Assembly (NCBI RefSeq): GCF_038007965.1
Contig: NZ_JBBOYD010000001.1
Location: 3,946,501-4,010,500 of the forward strand
Origin: Niallia sp. FSL W8-0635
Lineage (GTDB): Bacteria; Bacillota; Bacilli; Bacillales; Cytobacillaceae
Direction of reading: 5' to 3'
Length of the DNA stretch: 64,000 bases
In this document: positions 42,504 to 51,337 of the stretch, piece by piece
How positions within the stretch are numbered: the stretch's first letter is position 1
How the letters are laid out: the number at the start of each line of letters is the position of its first letter
Position numbers and translations under genes: made by a program
The notes under the pieces: generated by a model
Seen by the model: the letters and a program-made list of their open reading frames with translations, nothing else
Told to the model about the DNA's origin: nothing
Databases searched by the model: none

Positions 42504-43355
42504 CTACTGTTTGCTAGGCACAACAGAGTCAATCAAACGTTGAAATTCGCTGGAAAGCTTGCGGCTATATTCTCCAACCTCTCCAGTCCCAATCTTTCTA
42601 CCATCTATGTCAATAACGGGGCCAATTTCTTGTCCTGTATTGGTTATAAATACTTCATCCATCTCGTATAACGCTTCTAATGTCATTGGTGTTTCTTCTA
42701 ACTCTAATGAGACCTTTTCTAACAAGCGAATCACCACTTGTCTTGTTATTCCATTTAAGATGAAATGATTAGCTGGATGGGTGTAACAAACACCATCCTT
42801 TATGCCAAAAATATTGCTGCTGCTACACTCCGTCACGAATCCGTCTCTAACAAAAACAGCTTCTTGAGCCCCTACTTCTACTGCTTTTTGTTTTGCAAGT
42901 ACATTTCCTAGTAAATTTAGACTCTTAATATCTACACGCTGCCATCTAATATCCTCTGTCGTAATAACATGAATTCCGGTTAATTCTGCTTTTCTTACTT
43001 CTCCCCCTTCTTTTACATAAGCTACTAACACAGAAGTAGCGCCTTCTGGAAAATGATGTACCCTTGCAGCCACTCCTCTAGTAACTTGTAAATAGATATA
43101 ACCATCTCTTAAATTTTCAATCGCTATTAATTGCTGAATTTGCTTGGTTAACTCTTCTTTATTCATTGAAATAGCAATCCTTAACTCCCGAGCACTGCGA
43201 AAAAGTCTTTCTAGATGTGCTTCCCACTCAAATAGGACTCCTTCAAATACCTTTACCATTTCATAGATTCCATCACCAAATTGGTAGCCTCTATCTTCAA
43301 TATCAATAGAAAAAGAGCTTTTTGGAATAATTCCTTCATTGACCAAAATATACAA
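42504..43355 (-). CDS. dat: D-amino-acid aminotransferase
   Basis: A 283-residue fold type IV PLP enzyme that moves the amino group between D-amino acids and 2-oxoacids. The N-terminal IDIEDRGYQFGDGIYEM, the PLP lysine in VDIKSLNLLGN, and VTECSSSNIF with its Glu are diagnostic. TTG 43355 is taken as start because AAGGAG lies nine bases ahead; the ATG at 43364 directly abuts that site and is too close. It sits between the peptide importer and another aminotransferase. D-Alanine or D-glutamate supply for the wall, or use of D-amino acid peptides, are both possible roles. Confidence 0.92.
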   Translation of the reverse strand: MYILVNEGIIPKSSFSIDIEDRGYQFGDGIYEMVKVFEGVLFEWEAHLERLFRSARELRIAISMNKEELTKQIQQLIAIENLRDGYIYLQVTRGVAARVHHFPEGATSVLVAYVKEGGEVRKAELTGIHVITTEDIRWQRVDIKSLNLLGNVLAKQKAVEVGAQEAVFVRDGFVTECSSSNIFGIKDGVCYTHPANHFILNGITRQVVIRLLEKVSLELEETPMTLEALYEMDEVFITNTGQEIGPVIDIDGRKIGTGEVGEYSRKLSSEFQRLIDSVVPSKQ

Positions 43356-43391
43356 TGTCTTCATCTCCTTATTTTGATACTATTTATTTCA

Positions 43392-44384
43392 TTAATGTAA
43401 ATGACATGCTACTTGATGATTAGTTCCTACATCTTTTACTGTCGGTTCTATCTTCATACATTTTTCCATTTTAAATGGACATCTTGTATGAAAACGACAG
43501 CCGCTTGGTGGATTAAGAGGTGTAGGCAACTCCCCGTTTAATACAATCCGTTCCATTCTATTTTTCTCATCAATTACTGGTCTTGCCGATAACAAAGCTT
43601 GCGTATAAGGATGAGCTGGCCTTGAAAATAAATCAGCAGTATTAGCAATCTCCACTATTTTTCCTAAATACATCACTCCTACTCGATCTGAAACATGTTT
43701 TACTACACTAAGATCATGAGAGATAAATAGATACGTCAGGGAAAATTGCTTTTGTAAATTTTTAAAGAGATTAATAACTTGTGCTTGGACAGAAACATCT
43801 AATGCGGATACAGGTTCATCACATATAATAAACTTAGGATTTAGCGCTAACGCCTTTGCAATCCCAATTCTTTGTCTTTGCCCTCCTGAAAATTCATGGG
43901 GATATCTTTTTTTCATCTGAGGGGATAAACCTACCTTTTCCATTAAATATTCCACTTTCTTTTCTCTTTCTTCTCGACTACCAATTTTATGAATAGACAA
44001 GGGCTCTGCAATAATTTCTTCTACCGTCATTCTAGGATGTAAGGATGCAAAGGGATCTTGAAAGACAATTTGCATATCCTTTTTTATATTCTTCAATTCT
44101 TGCTTGGAATAGGTAACAATATCCCTTCCCTCAAAATAAACATTTCCTGACGTTGGTTCAATTAGCCGCAATAAAGATCGACCGGTTGTACTTTTCCCAC
44201 ACCCTGATTCGCCAACTAACGCCAATGTTTCTCCTTTATATACTTTAAAATTGACATCATCTACTGCCTTGACAACCTTTTGTTCCTTTCTTGTTATTTT
44301 TTGAAGAATATCTCTTTTCACTGGGAAATACTTTTTAAGTGCTTTTATTTCCAGCAACACTTCTTTTTCGGCAACATGTTCCAT
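43392..44384 (-). CDS. Peptide ABC transporter ATP-binding protein (OppF/DppF-like)
   Basis: A 330-residue ATPase: Walker A GESGCGKSTTG, signature FSGGQRQRIGIAKAL, Walker B FIICDEPVSALD, switch His in FISHDLSVV. The C-terminal oligopeptide/dipeptide domain (GELPTPLNPPSGCRFHTRCP, a Cys-rich motif that can bind an Fe-S cluster) is complete. Its ATG overlaps the stop of the OppD-like gene by one base (TAATG). It works as a heterodimer with that protein. Confidence 0.93.
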   Translation of the reverse strand: MEHVAEKEVLLEIKALKKYFPVKRDILQKITRKEQKVVKAVDDVNFKVYKGETLALVGESGCGKSTTGRSLLRLIEPTSGNVYFEGRDIVTYSKQELKNIKKDMQIVFQDPFASLHPRMTVEEIIAEPLSIHKIGSREEREKKVEYLMEKVGLSPQMKKRYPHEFSGGQRQRIGIAKALALNPKFIICDEPVSALDVSVQAQVINLFKNLQKQFSLTYLFISHDLSVVKHVSDRVGVMYLGKIVEIANTADLFSRPAHPYTQALLSARPVIDEKNRMERIVLNGELPTPLNPPSGCRFHTRCPFKMEKCMKIEPTVKDVGTNHQVACHLH

Positions 44385-45373
44385 TATGATGCAACCCCTT
44401 CTGCAATTTCCTTATATCTCCAACAACTGACTTTACGATTTTCTTCTATTTCTGTAAGCGGCGGTTGTTGCATCTGGCATTTTTGTTCAGCAAAAGGACA
44501 ACGGTCTTGAAAAATGCAGCCTTGTATCTCCTCATCCGCCATTGGAACTCGACCAGGAATGGAATATAATTCGTCCATTTTCTCTTCAATCGAAGTAACA
44601 GACTGTAATAATCCTTGTGTATAGGGATGAAATGCCTTTTCAAATAATTGGTCTTTTCTTGCTTCCTCCATTACGCGGCCAGCATACATTACAATAACTT
44701 TTTGACAATTATTAGCGACAACTCCTAAATCATGTGTTATTAAAATCATCGCCATATCTAATTTTTTCGTTAAATCAGCAAGTAAATCTAAGATTTGTGC
44801 TTGAATCGTTACATCTAAAGCTGTTGTTGGTTCATCTGCAATTAATAGACGCGGCTGACAAGAAATGGCCATCGCAATCATCACTCTTTGCCGCATTCCT
44901 CCAGAAAGCTCATGTGGATAAGACTTCATCCGTTGCTCTGGAGACGGTATGCCTACTAATTTCAGCATTTCCACCGCTTTTTCTGTTCTTTCCTTTTTAC
45001 TTAAGCGATAATGAGCAGCTAATTGTTCCGTTATTTGTGTTCCAATTGTTAATAAAGGATTAAGTGCTGTCATCGGTTCTTGAAAAATCATCGAAATTTC
45101 TTTTCCGCGTATGCCTTTCCATTCTGAATTTGTGGAGGCTAATAAATCCTTTCCTTCCCAAACTATTTTTCCATCCGTAGCGAGAAGGCCTTTGTTTTTA
45201 AGTAGGCCCATTATGGCTAAGGAAGTCATACTTTTTCCACAGCCCGACTCTCCTACAATCCCCAATGTCTCCCCTTTTTCTAAGGAAAAGTCCACTTGTT
45301 TTAAAACATGGACTATGTCACCGTTCTTGTTATATCCAACTTTCAAATCTTGAACATCTAGTATCATCCCCAA
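44384..45373 (-). CDS. Peptide ABC transporter ATP-binding protein (OppD/DppD-like)
   Basis: A 329-residue ATPase: Walker A GESGCGKSMTS, signature LSGGMRQRVMIAMAI, Walker B LLIADEPTTALD, switch His in LITHDLGVV, and the C-terminal Cys-rich segment GCIFQDRCPFAEQKC. TTG 45373 is the likely start, nine bases after AAAGGAGG; an ATG two codons in is less well placed. It forms the heterodimeric motor with the OppF-like protein. Confidence 0.93.
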   Translation of the reverse strand: MGMILDVQDLKVGYNKNGDIVHVLKQVDFSLEKGETLGIVGESGCGKSMTSLAIMGLLKNKGLLATDGKIVWEGKDLLASTNSEWKGIRGKEISMIFQEPMTALNPLLTIGTQITEQLAAHYRLSKKERTEKAVEMLKLVGIPSPEQRMKSYPHELSGGMRQRVMIAMAISCQPRLLIADEPTTALDVTIQAQILDLLADLTKKLDMAMILITHDLGVVANNCQKVIVMYAGRVMEEARKDQLFEKAFHPYTQGLLQSVTSIEEKMDELYSIPGRVPMADEEIQGCIFQDRCPFAEQKCQMQQPPLTEIEENRKVSCWRYKEIAEGVAS

Positions 45374-45388
45374 TTGCAGTACCCTCCT

Positions 45389-46270
45389 TTATCGCGAATT
45401 TTTCATTCTTGGATCAAAGTAGTCTCTAAATGCATCGCCTACTAAATTTATGCCTAATATGACAATAAACATCACTGCACCAGGAATAAATAAATACCAA
45501 GGAGCATTAAACATATAATCCTTTCCTTGATTGACCATAGATCCCCAACTAGGATCAGGTGGCTGTACGCCTAATCCGAGAAAACTTAGAGATGATTCGG
45601 CAAGAATGGTAGATGCCATACCTAATGTTGCGATAACAGCAATATGTCCATAACAATTAGGTAAAATATAGCGAAATAAAATGCGAAAGACACTAGCACC
45701 TAAAGCGTGACCACCTTCTACAAATTCTTGTTCCTTTAAGGATAAAGTTTGCGACCGTACCAATCGGCATATTTCAGGCCAACTCACAATTCCTAAGGCA
45801 AGAATCAAGTTAAATATTCCTGGTCCTAAGGCTGCCATAATGGCAATTGCAAATAAGAGCCCTGGAAAGCTAAACATAATATTGGTTACCGCCATAATTA
45901 CTTTATCTGTTTTTCCTGAAAAATAACCAGATAACAAGCCTAGTAAAGTTCCAATGGAAATAGAAATAAGCTGAACGACGATAGCAATAACTAGTGATTT
46001 TTGCCCTCCATATAAAACTCTTGTAAAAAGATCTCTTCCTAAATGGTCTGTTCCAAACCAATGGGTAGCTGAAGGTTTTTGCAATGTCTGTGTTAAATCA
46101 TTGGTATTTGGATTATAAGAAGAAATAAATGGGACAAATATGGTGCCTAATACAATAACAAGCATTAACCCAATACCAATATAGGAAAAAGAAAATTTCA
46201 TCCTTCTTTTCTTTTTCTTAATATGTATGCTCCTATCAGTACTGATTGTTGGCGCATTGACAGTCTCCAT
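45389..46270 (-). CDS. Peptide ABC transporter permease (DppC-like)
   Basis: A 293-residue permease with the N-terminal OppC_N segment and about six membrane helices. GTDHLGRDLFTRVLYGGQKS is a family marker and EFVEGGHALGASVFRILFRY is the EAA loop. AAGGATGGAG precedes the ATG. It pairs with the DppB-like permease encoded 21 bases upstream. Confidence 0.92.
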   Translation of the reverse strand: METVNAPTISTDRSIHIKKKKRRMKFSFSYIGIGLMLVIVLGTIFVPFISSYNPNTNDLTQTLQKPSATHWFGTDHLGRDLFTRVLYGGQKSLVIAIVVQLISISIGTLLGLLSGYFSGKTDKVIMAVTNIMFSFPGLLFAIAIMAALGPGIFNLILALGIVSWPEICRLVRSQTLSLKEQEFVEGGHALGASVFRILFRYILPNCYGHIAVIATLGMASTILAESSLSFLGLGVQPPDPSWGSMVNQGKDYMFNAPWYLFIPGAVMFIVILGINLVGDAFRDYFDPRMKNSR

Positions 46271-46291
46271 TCATTATTCACTCCATCCTTT

Positions 46292-47230
46292 TTAAGACTC
46301 TACTTTAATTCTTGGATCGATTAATCTACAGCCAATATCAGTAAGTAAATTCACTAGTAAAAAAACAGTGGCTACAAAAACAACACAACCTTGCACGATT
46401 GGTAAATCACGTTGCAATATCGCGTCAATCATTAATCTGCCAACCCCTGGTAATCCATAAATGGTTTCTGTAATAACAGCTCCAGATAACAACAATCCCA
46501 TTTGAACCCCAATTATCGTCAATATAGGTGGCATGGCATTTTTTAGTGCATGTAAAACAATGATTCTTCCTGATGACATACCTTTGGAAATAGCCGTTGT
46601 CATATAATCCATTCGCAATATATCAATCATTGCTGATCTAGTAATTCTAGCAATTACGCCACTTACAGCTAGAGCTAGTGTGAGGGATGGTAAAATTAAA
46701 TATCTAATATCCCCTGCTACATAACCTGTTGCAGGAAGAAGTCTAAATTTCACGGCAAATAGATACATAAGGATTAATCCTAGGAAAAACGAGGGCAAGG
46801 AAACACCAGATACGGAAAAAGAACTTACGAAAGAATCAATCCAAGAACCTCTTTTTAAAGCTCCAATGGTTCCAACGGTAATTCCTATCACAATAGCAAT
46901 GATTAATCCTAGAACAGTAATTTGTAAGGTTACGGGTATCCTTTCAATAAGCAGTTCCGTTACAGAACTTCTAGATTGATAGGACGTACCAAAATCCCCT
47001 TGGACTACCCCTTGCAGGAAATGTAAATATTGGAGAGGAAGGGGATCATTAAGTCCCCATTGCTCTCTAATTTGTTTCATAACATTTTCATCCAATGCCC
47101 CGCTTCTCGCATCCATTAATTGGGCTACTGGGTCCCCAGGAATAATATTCATCAAAACAAATACAATTAAGGTAATAGCTACCCAGATTGGGATGGCTTC
47201 CAAAAGACGTTTTATCGTATAATTAAGCAT
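46292..47230 (-). CDS. Peptide ABC transporter permease (DppB-like)
   Basis: A 312-residue permease with about six membrane helices. N-terminal MLNYTIKRLLEAIPIWVAIT, the motif IPGDPVAQLMDARSG, and the EAA-type loop MDYMTTAISKGMSSGRIIVL are typical of DppB/GsiC proteins. AGAGGTG precedes the ATG. It forms the channel with the DppC-like protein. Confidence 0.92.
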   Translation of the reverse strand: MLNYTIKRLLEAIPIWVAITLIVFVLMNIIPGDPVAQLMDARSGALDENVMKQIREQWGLNDPLPLQYLHFLQGVVQGDFGTSYQSRSSVTELLIERIPVTLQITVLGLIIAIVIGITVGTIGALKRGSWIDSFVSSFSVSGVSLPSFFLGLILMYLFAVKFRLLPATGYVAGDIRYLILPSLTLALAVSGVIARITRSAMIDILRMDYMTTAISKGMSSGRIIVLHALKNAMPPILTIIGVQMGLLLSGAVITETIYGLPGVGRLMIDAILQRDLPIVQGCVVFVATVFLLVNLLTDIGCRLIDPRIKVES

Positions 47231-47247
47231 GGTTCACCTCTCGACTT

Positions 47248-48894
47248 TTATTTTAGACTTTCATCAATCCAAACTTTCGTTAAGTCTTGATAGTCAATAT
47301 CTGTCGGCATTTCCTGTAGCCCCTTCACCCAAGGCTGATGAACAATAACTGCCTTGTTATAGTTAAAGAACCACCAAGGTGCATCTTTTACAATCATTTC
47401 TTCTGCTTCTTGGGCTAAAGCAATCATTTCCGATTCATCTGTTGTTTGGGATGCCTTATCTAGCAATTCATCGACCTTTTCATTGGTATAATGACTTGTA
47501 TTACCAGATGCACCAGCATTTTTACTATGGAAATAGCGAGATAGAAACTCTACTGGATGTGTCATGCCACCGTTTGAAGACATCGCCGTTTCAAAATCTC
47601 CATTATTCAATCTATCTGTCATTGCAGCAAAATCTACTTGCTCTGTCTTTACGGTAATTCCGACTTCTTCTAAATATCCACTTAATGCTTCTACTGCCGG
47701 TAATCCGAATGCTGGGTGTGAGGTAGTAAGAATGTTTAGTGTAAATCCATCCCCATATCCTGCTTCTTCTAGTAACGACTTAGCTTTTTCTGGATCATAC
47801 GAATACGTAGTTACCTTATCGTTATAGCCTTGAATGGAAGAAGGAAGTACTCCAACTGCTGGATACGCCTTCCCTTGAATTACCGTTTGTATAATGGTGT
47901 CTCGATCGATTGCATAATTTATAGCCTGTCTAACACGAACATCTTGCCATGGACCATCCTTTTCGAGGTTAAACTTTAAATTTCTTGTAAATAATTCTGG
48001 CACTTCGACTATCAATTCACCATATGTTGGATCATTTTTATATCTTGCATACTGGGCATCCCCTAATACCATCATGTCTAATTGTCTGGAAGCAAATGAA
48101 TTGTCTCTCGCTGTTTGGTCTTCCATAACTTTATAGACAACTTTGTCTAAATAAGGTGCACCTGCAAAGTAGTCTGCATTTTTTTCCAAAACAATTTCAC
48201 TACCTCGAACCCAGCTAGAAAACTTAAATGGACCTGCCCCAACTGGTTCTTCACCAAATTTATCCCCTTTTTCCTCCACTACCTCTTTTGGAACGGCAGC
48301 TGTAAATGGTAAAGATAAAACGGAAAGGAATGTGTTATCTGGTTTGTCTAAACTGATTTCTATATGTGTATCATCCATCACTTTAATACCTGTTACTTCG
48401 GTTGCATCTCCACTCATAAATTCCTTAGATCCCTTAATAGCTTGTAAGTTTCCTGCATTAGGAGAAGCGTTTTTTGGATTCATAACCCTCTCTATCGAAT
48501 ACTTAAAATCTTCGGCAGTAACCACTCTTCCATTATGGAAGGTTACATCGGGATTTAGGGTAAAAGAATAAGTTAAACCATCTGAACTAATTTCCCATTC
48601 CGACGCATTTCCTTCTTTGAATTCTCCAGCTACCGCGTCATAACGAACAAGTGGTTCAAAGATATTCCAAGTTACCATGGATGTCGAAGTACCATGAGAC
48701 CTGGCCATTGGATCCAAGTTTTGTGGATCCCCGTAAATAGCTGCTCTTACTAACGTCCCCCCTGGTGTTGGCTCATTACTACTAGTCGCATCGTCTTCAG
48801 TAGAACTTGTAGGATTACTTTCGTCAGTACATGCACTTAAAAATAAGACCATTAAAATACTAAAAATTAATAACCTAAAATTATTCCTTTTCAT
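47248..48894 (-). CDS. Peptide ABC transporter substrate-binding lipoprotein (family 5, DppE/GsiB-like)
   Basis: A 548-residue lipoprotein of the SBP_bac_5 family. The signal peptide ends in the lipobox FLSACTDE. Family markers include PDVTFHNGRVVTAEDFKYSI and RQAINYAIDRDTII. ATG 48894 is chosen: AAGGAG lies seven bases ahead, whereas the ATG two codons earlier touches that site. It is first in an eight-gene operon and sets the specificity of the importer. The downstream aminotransferases and dehydrogenase suggest that the ligand is a peptide or amino-acid derivative, perhaps with D-residues; this is not proven. Confidence 0.92.
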   Translation of the reverse strand: MKRNNFRLLIFSILMVLFLSACTDESNPTSSTEDDATSSNEPTPGGTLVRAAIYGDPQNLDPMARSHGTSTSMVTWNIFEPLVRYDAVAGEFKEGNASEWEISSDGLTYSFTLNPDVTFHNGRVVTAEDFKYSIERVMNPKNASPNAGNLQAIKGSKEFMSGDATEVTGIKVMDDTHIEISLDKPDNTFLSVLSLPFTAAVPKEVVEEKGDKFGEEPVGAGPFKFSSWVRGSEIVLEKNADYFAGAPYLDKVVYKVMEDQTARDNSFASRQLDMMVLGDAQYARYKNDPTYGELIVEVPELFTRNLKFNLEKDGPWQDVRVRQAINYAIDRDTIIQTVIQGKAYPAVGVLPSSIQGYNDKVTTYSYDPEKAKSLLEEAGYGDGFTLNILTTSHPAFGLPAVEALSGYLEEVGITVKTEQVDFAAMTDRLNNGDFETAMSSNGGMTHPVEFLSRYFHSKNAGASGNTSHYTNEKVDELLDKASQTTDESEMIALAQEAEEMIVKDAPWWFFNYNKAVIVHQPWVKGLQEMPTDIDYQDLTKVWIDESLK

Positions 48895-48900
48895 CCTCAT

Positions 48901-49461
48901 TCTCCTTATGTATTAGTTTTTTTACTGCTTAAATCTTTCTCTCTCTATTACACAAATGGAATAATCTAGTTGTTTTTTGCCAGAAAATATTACATTATTT
49001 TTATGTGTTGTTATCATAAAGTTGCATTTGTCATATTTTCTGACAAATTATCTGAATATTAAAATTATTATATAGCAGTACTTTAATATGGTAAAGGTGA
49101 ACTTTGTGTAGTTTTCTTTATTTTCTAAATTTTCAATCATTACTCTTTATTCTTCTATAATGAAAACCTGACATAATTTTCGACTTTCTCTCACCAAAAA
49201 TCAGCAAAATCTATATTATTCCCATTCAAATTTAAGCTTGTAGTTTTAAAACTACCTACTTTTTATATTTTTCGATAATAAATATTTTTAATGATTAATT
49301 GTTATTTTCTTTAATCTTTTTCCTTTGAAAAATAAATAGTTATACGAATTTGTTACATTTTTTTGTACATAATAGTTCTGAAAATCACCTCATCAGGGAG
49401 CATAATATTTGAAATAAGCTGTGGCTGGTGGTACCTTGTTAGACAAACAATATAATTTTCA
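48901..49461. other. Divergent promoter region of the peptide operon and namA
   Basis: About 560 AT-rich bases with no gene. It contains the 23-bp inverted repeat at 49026-49048 and a further copy of CAGAAAATAT at 48981-48990 in the opposite orientation. No clear -35/-10 pair could be set for either operon. A GGTGGTACC near 49427 is not part of a T-box. Confidence 0.5.
49026..49048. promoter_or_regulatory. Inverted repeat upstream of the peptide operon, possible CodY or other operator
   Basis: ATTTGTCA (49026-49033) and TGACAAAT (49041-49048) are perfect inverted arms around TATTTTC. The 15 bases 49034-49048 match the CodY consensus AATTTTCWGAAAATT with three mismatches. Peptide importers are common CodY targets, so that regulator is a candidate; the symmetric arms could equally bind a dedicated repressor. 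Confidence 0.4.
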
Positions 49462-49479
49462 ATGAAAGAAGGATTGGTT

Positions 49480-50511
49480 ATGAAGGATTTATTTACTCCT
49501 TTCTCTTATAAAGGATTAGAATTAAAAAACCGTGTAGTAATGCCTCCAATGTGTCAATATTCAGTGGAGAAAAAAGACGGAATCGCAACAGATTGGCATT
49601 ATGTTCATTATGTAAGTCGCGCAATCGGCGGTGCTGGATTAATCATTATTGAAATGACAGATGTAGAGCCTGACGGTCGTATCACCGATAATGATTTAGG
49701 CTTATGGTCTGATGAACATATTGCTCCATTGAAACGAATTGTTGATGCTTGTCATCAATATGGCGCAAAAGTGGGGATTCAAATTGCTCATGCTGGAAGA
49801 AAGGCGGAAGACGCACCACAACCTGTGTCCGCATCTGCCCTTCCATTTGATGATAAATCCAAAACACCAAGAGAATTAACGACAGAAGAAGTAAAAGGTA
49901 TGGTGGAAAAATTCCGTGAGGCTACTGCTCGTGCTATTAAAGCTGGTTTTGATACAATCGAGTTGCATGGCGCACATGGCTATTTAATTCATCAATTCCA
50001 ATCTGCCTATACAAATAAACGTACAGATGAATACGGCAAAGACTTGACAAAGTTCGGTGTGGAAATCATTAAAGCTGTGAAAGAAGAAATGCCAGCAGAT
50101 ATGCCATTAATCATGCGTGTTTCTGGTAAAGAGTATGTTGAGGGCGGATATGATATCGAAGACAGTGTTGCATTTTCTAAAAAATATGAAGAAGCCGGCG
50201 TAGACATTTTCCATGTGAGTGCAGGTGGAGAAGGTCCAATTGCTGCAGCAGGACGACCTGGAACACATGTCGCATACCAAGTTCCTTTAGCTCGTGCATT
50301 TAAACAAGAGTTAAGTGTACCAGTTATAGCAGTAGGAAGACTAGATTCACCAGAATTAGCAAACTCCGTCATTGGCAACGATGATGCAGATCTAGTTGCC
50401 GTAGGAAGAGGCATGCTCCGCAATCCATACTGGACAATCGAAGCAGCTGCACAACTACATAAAGAAACAGAAATGCCAAAACAATATGCCGTCGCATTCC
50501 CTAAGAGATAA
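49480..50511 (+). CDS. namA: NADPH dehydrogenase (Old Yellow Enzyme, YqjM type)
   Basis: A 343-residue FMN enzyme of the YqjM/NamA class that reduces activated C=C bonds and nitro-compounds with NADPH. Seen are LFTPFSYKGLELKNRVVMPP and CQYS with the class-typical Cys, QIAHAGRK, the substrate His pair in IELHGAHGYLIHQF, and AVGRGMLRNPYW for FMN phosphate. ATG 49480 has GAAGGAT ahead; the ATG six codons earlier has no ribosome binding site. It stands alone, and a REP unit follows six bases after the stop. Confidence 0.94.
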   Translation: MKDLFTPFSYKGLELKNRVVMPPMCQYSVEKKDGIATDWHYVHYVSRAIGGAGLIIIEMTDVEPDGRITDNDLGLWSDEHIAPLKRIVDACHQYGAKVGIQIAHAGRKAEDAPQPVSASALPFDDKSKTPRELTTEEVKGMVEKFREATARAIKAGFDTIELHGAHGYLIHQFQSAYTNKRTDEYGKDLTKFGVEIIKAVKEEMPADMPLIMRVSGKEYVEGGYDIEDSVAFSKKYEEAGVDIFHVSAGGEGPIAAAGRPGTHVAYQVPLARAFKQELSVPVIAVGRLDSPELANSVIGNDDADLVAVGRGMLRNPYWTIEAAAQLHKETEMPKQYAVAFPKR

Positions 50512-50516
50512 GAAAG

Positions 50517-50544
50517 AAGCAGGGGGACGGTTCTTCTGCTTCCC
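50517..50544 (+). repeat. REP unit (single, self-complementary)
   Basis: GAAGCAG (50517-50523) and CTGCTTC (50536-50542) flank the core GGGGACGGTTCTT, so the single unit can fold as a hairpin with the core in the loop. Confidence 0.82.
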
Positions 50545-50619
50545 ATTTCTCTAGTCTAGATAGCACTATCACTCCGATTCCATTTTATGGTATTCTAAAT
50601 ATAAAGGAGATGGTTGCTA

Positions 50620-50712
50620 ATGATAGAGCTTGTGCTTGGTCTTTTAAGTGTGATTGGTGACATTTGTGTAGCATTAGCAGCATCTGATTGGGAGAAGCTG
50701 CAAGGCAAGTAA
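50620..50712 (+). CDS. 30-residue hydrophobic micro-protein
   Basis: ATG 50620 follows AAAGGAGATGG, a strong ribosome binding site, and opens a 30-residue frame. The first 20 residues (MIELVLGLLSVIGDICVALA) form one probable membrane helix; the end is polar (SDWEKLQGK). A clear terminator follows within 30 bases. The complete small transcription unit suggests a real gene, but I do not recognise the protein. Confidence 0.65.
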   Translation: MIELVLGLLSVIGDICVALAASDWEKLQGK

Positions 50713-50732
50713 ATAGCAAATAATTTTCTTAG

Positions 50733-50770
50733 AAAAAAGAGGCCATTTTAACTTTGTGGCCTCTTTTTTT
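50733..50770 (+). terminator. Rho-independent terminator
   Basis: AAAAAAGAGGCCA (50733-50745) pairs with TGGCCTCTTTTTTT (50757-50770). It ends the micro-protein transcript. Confidence 0.9.
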
Positions 50771-50791
50771 CTGTATTCAGAGGGGTTCAGA

Positions 50792-50867
50792 GGGACGGTT
50801 CTTCCGCTTCCCTAATCCTGTTTTACTCCCAAAAAAGGGAAGCAGGAGAACCGTCCCTATGATTCCC
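50792..50867. repeat. REP hairpin touching the stop codon of the next gene
   Basis: Left arm with core GGGACGGTTCT and TCCGCTTCCC (50792-50812); inverted right arm GGGAAGCAGGAGAACCGTCC (50837-50857) followed by CTATGATTCCC. It ends one base before the stop codon of the minus-strand gene at 50868. Confidence 0.92.
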
Positions 50868-51095
50868 TTACATGCCTGTCCTATACTTTTTTTCGCTTGA
50901 TGACGTATTTTTTGTATCATGCTTAGCTTTTTCTTCTCGTAGTTCTTCTTTAAGATCCTCCATTGGGATTGGATCTACATTTAATTCACTTTCAAATTTA
51001 TCAAATAAACTTTCATTTTCGGTTGGATATTGCTCCGGATTATCCATATTTATTTGAACATTATTTGAACTTTGTTCTTTTTTGTTTTCTGCCAT
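50868..51095 (-). CDS. Small hydrophilic protein, function unknown
   Basis: A 75-residue acidic, Asn/Glu/Lys-rich protein without hydrophobic segments, probably disordered (MAENKKEQSSNNVQINMDNP). AAGGAGGTGATAGATC in front of its ATG is a near-perfect ribosome binding site, so translation should be strong. I do not recognise a family. Such proteins in Bacillaceae are often spore or stress related, but nothing here proves it. REP hairpins lie on both sides. Confidence 0.68.
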   Translation of the reverse strand: MAENKKEQSSNNVQINMDNPEQYPTENESLFDKFESELNVDPIPMEDLKEELREEKAKHDTKNTSSSEKKYRTGM

Positions 51096-51161
51096 GATCT
51101 ATCACCTCCTTCTATTAGTAGTAATACCCGATTTTCATTTAAAGTACTCAAAGTCCTCATA

Positions 51162-51234
51162 GGGACGGTTCTACTGTTTCCCTATTTTTTTGGTTAATTA
51201 AAAACGGAAGCAGGAGAACCGTCCCTACGATTCC
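51162..51234. repeat. REP hairpin
   Basis: Left arm core GGGACGGTTCT then ACTGTTTCCC (51162-51182); inverted right arm GGAAGCAGGAGAACCGTCCC (51206-51225) with tail TACGATTCC. The arms are not perfect copies (one has ACTG, the other TCCTG). Confidence 0.88.
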
Positions 51235-51337
51235 ATGCCCTCTCCAAAAACCAAATAATCCCATTTTTTCCTATTACATTTAGGTTTAATCCATGCCAAA
51301 TCGTCTATATAAAAGAAAAAAGGAGGCGTTTATAGCT

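Noticed and set aside
49425..49435. GGTGGTACC upstream of namA as a T-box
   Set aside because: The CGCG part, specifier loop and terminator are missing; namA is not a T-box-type gene.
50007..50546. 179-residue open frame antisense to namA
   Set aside because: Opposite-strand shadow of a well-conserved OYE gene; its N-terminus would be encoded by the REP unit.
50620..50712. 30-residue membrane peptide as a type I toxin
   Set aside because: Size and single helix would fit, but no antisense promoter or RNA could be recognised, so the toxin label is not supported.
20267..51234. Repeated 21-base cores could be taken for a CRISPR array
   Set aside because: Copies are kilobases apart, lie in both orientations as inverted pairs, and have no regular spacers or cas genes.
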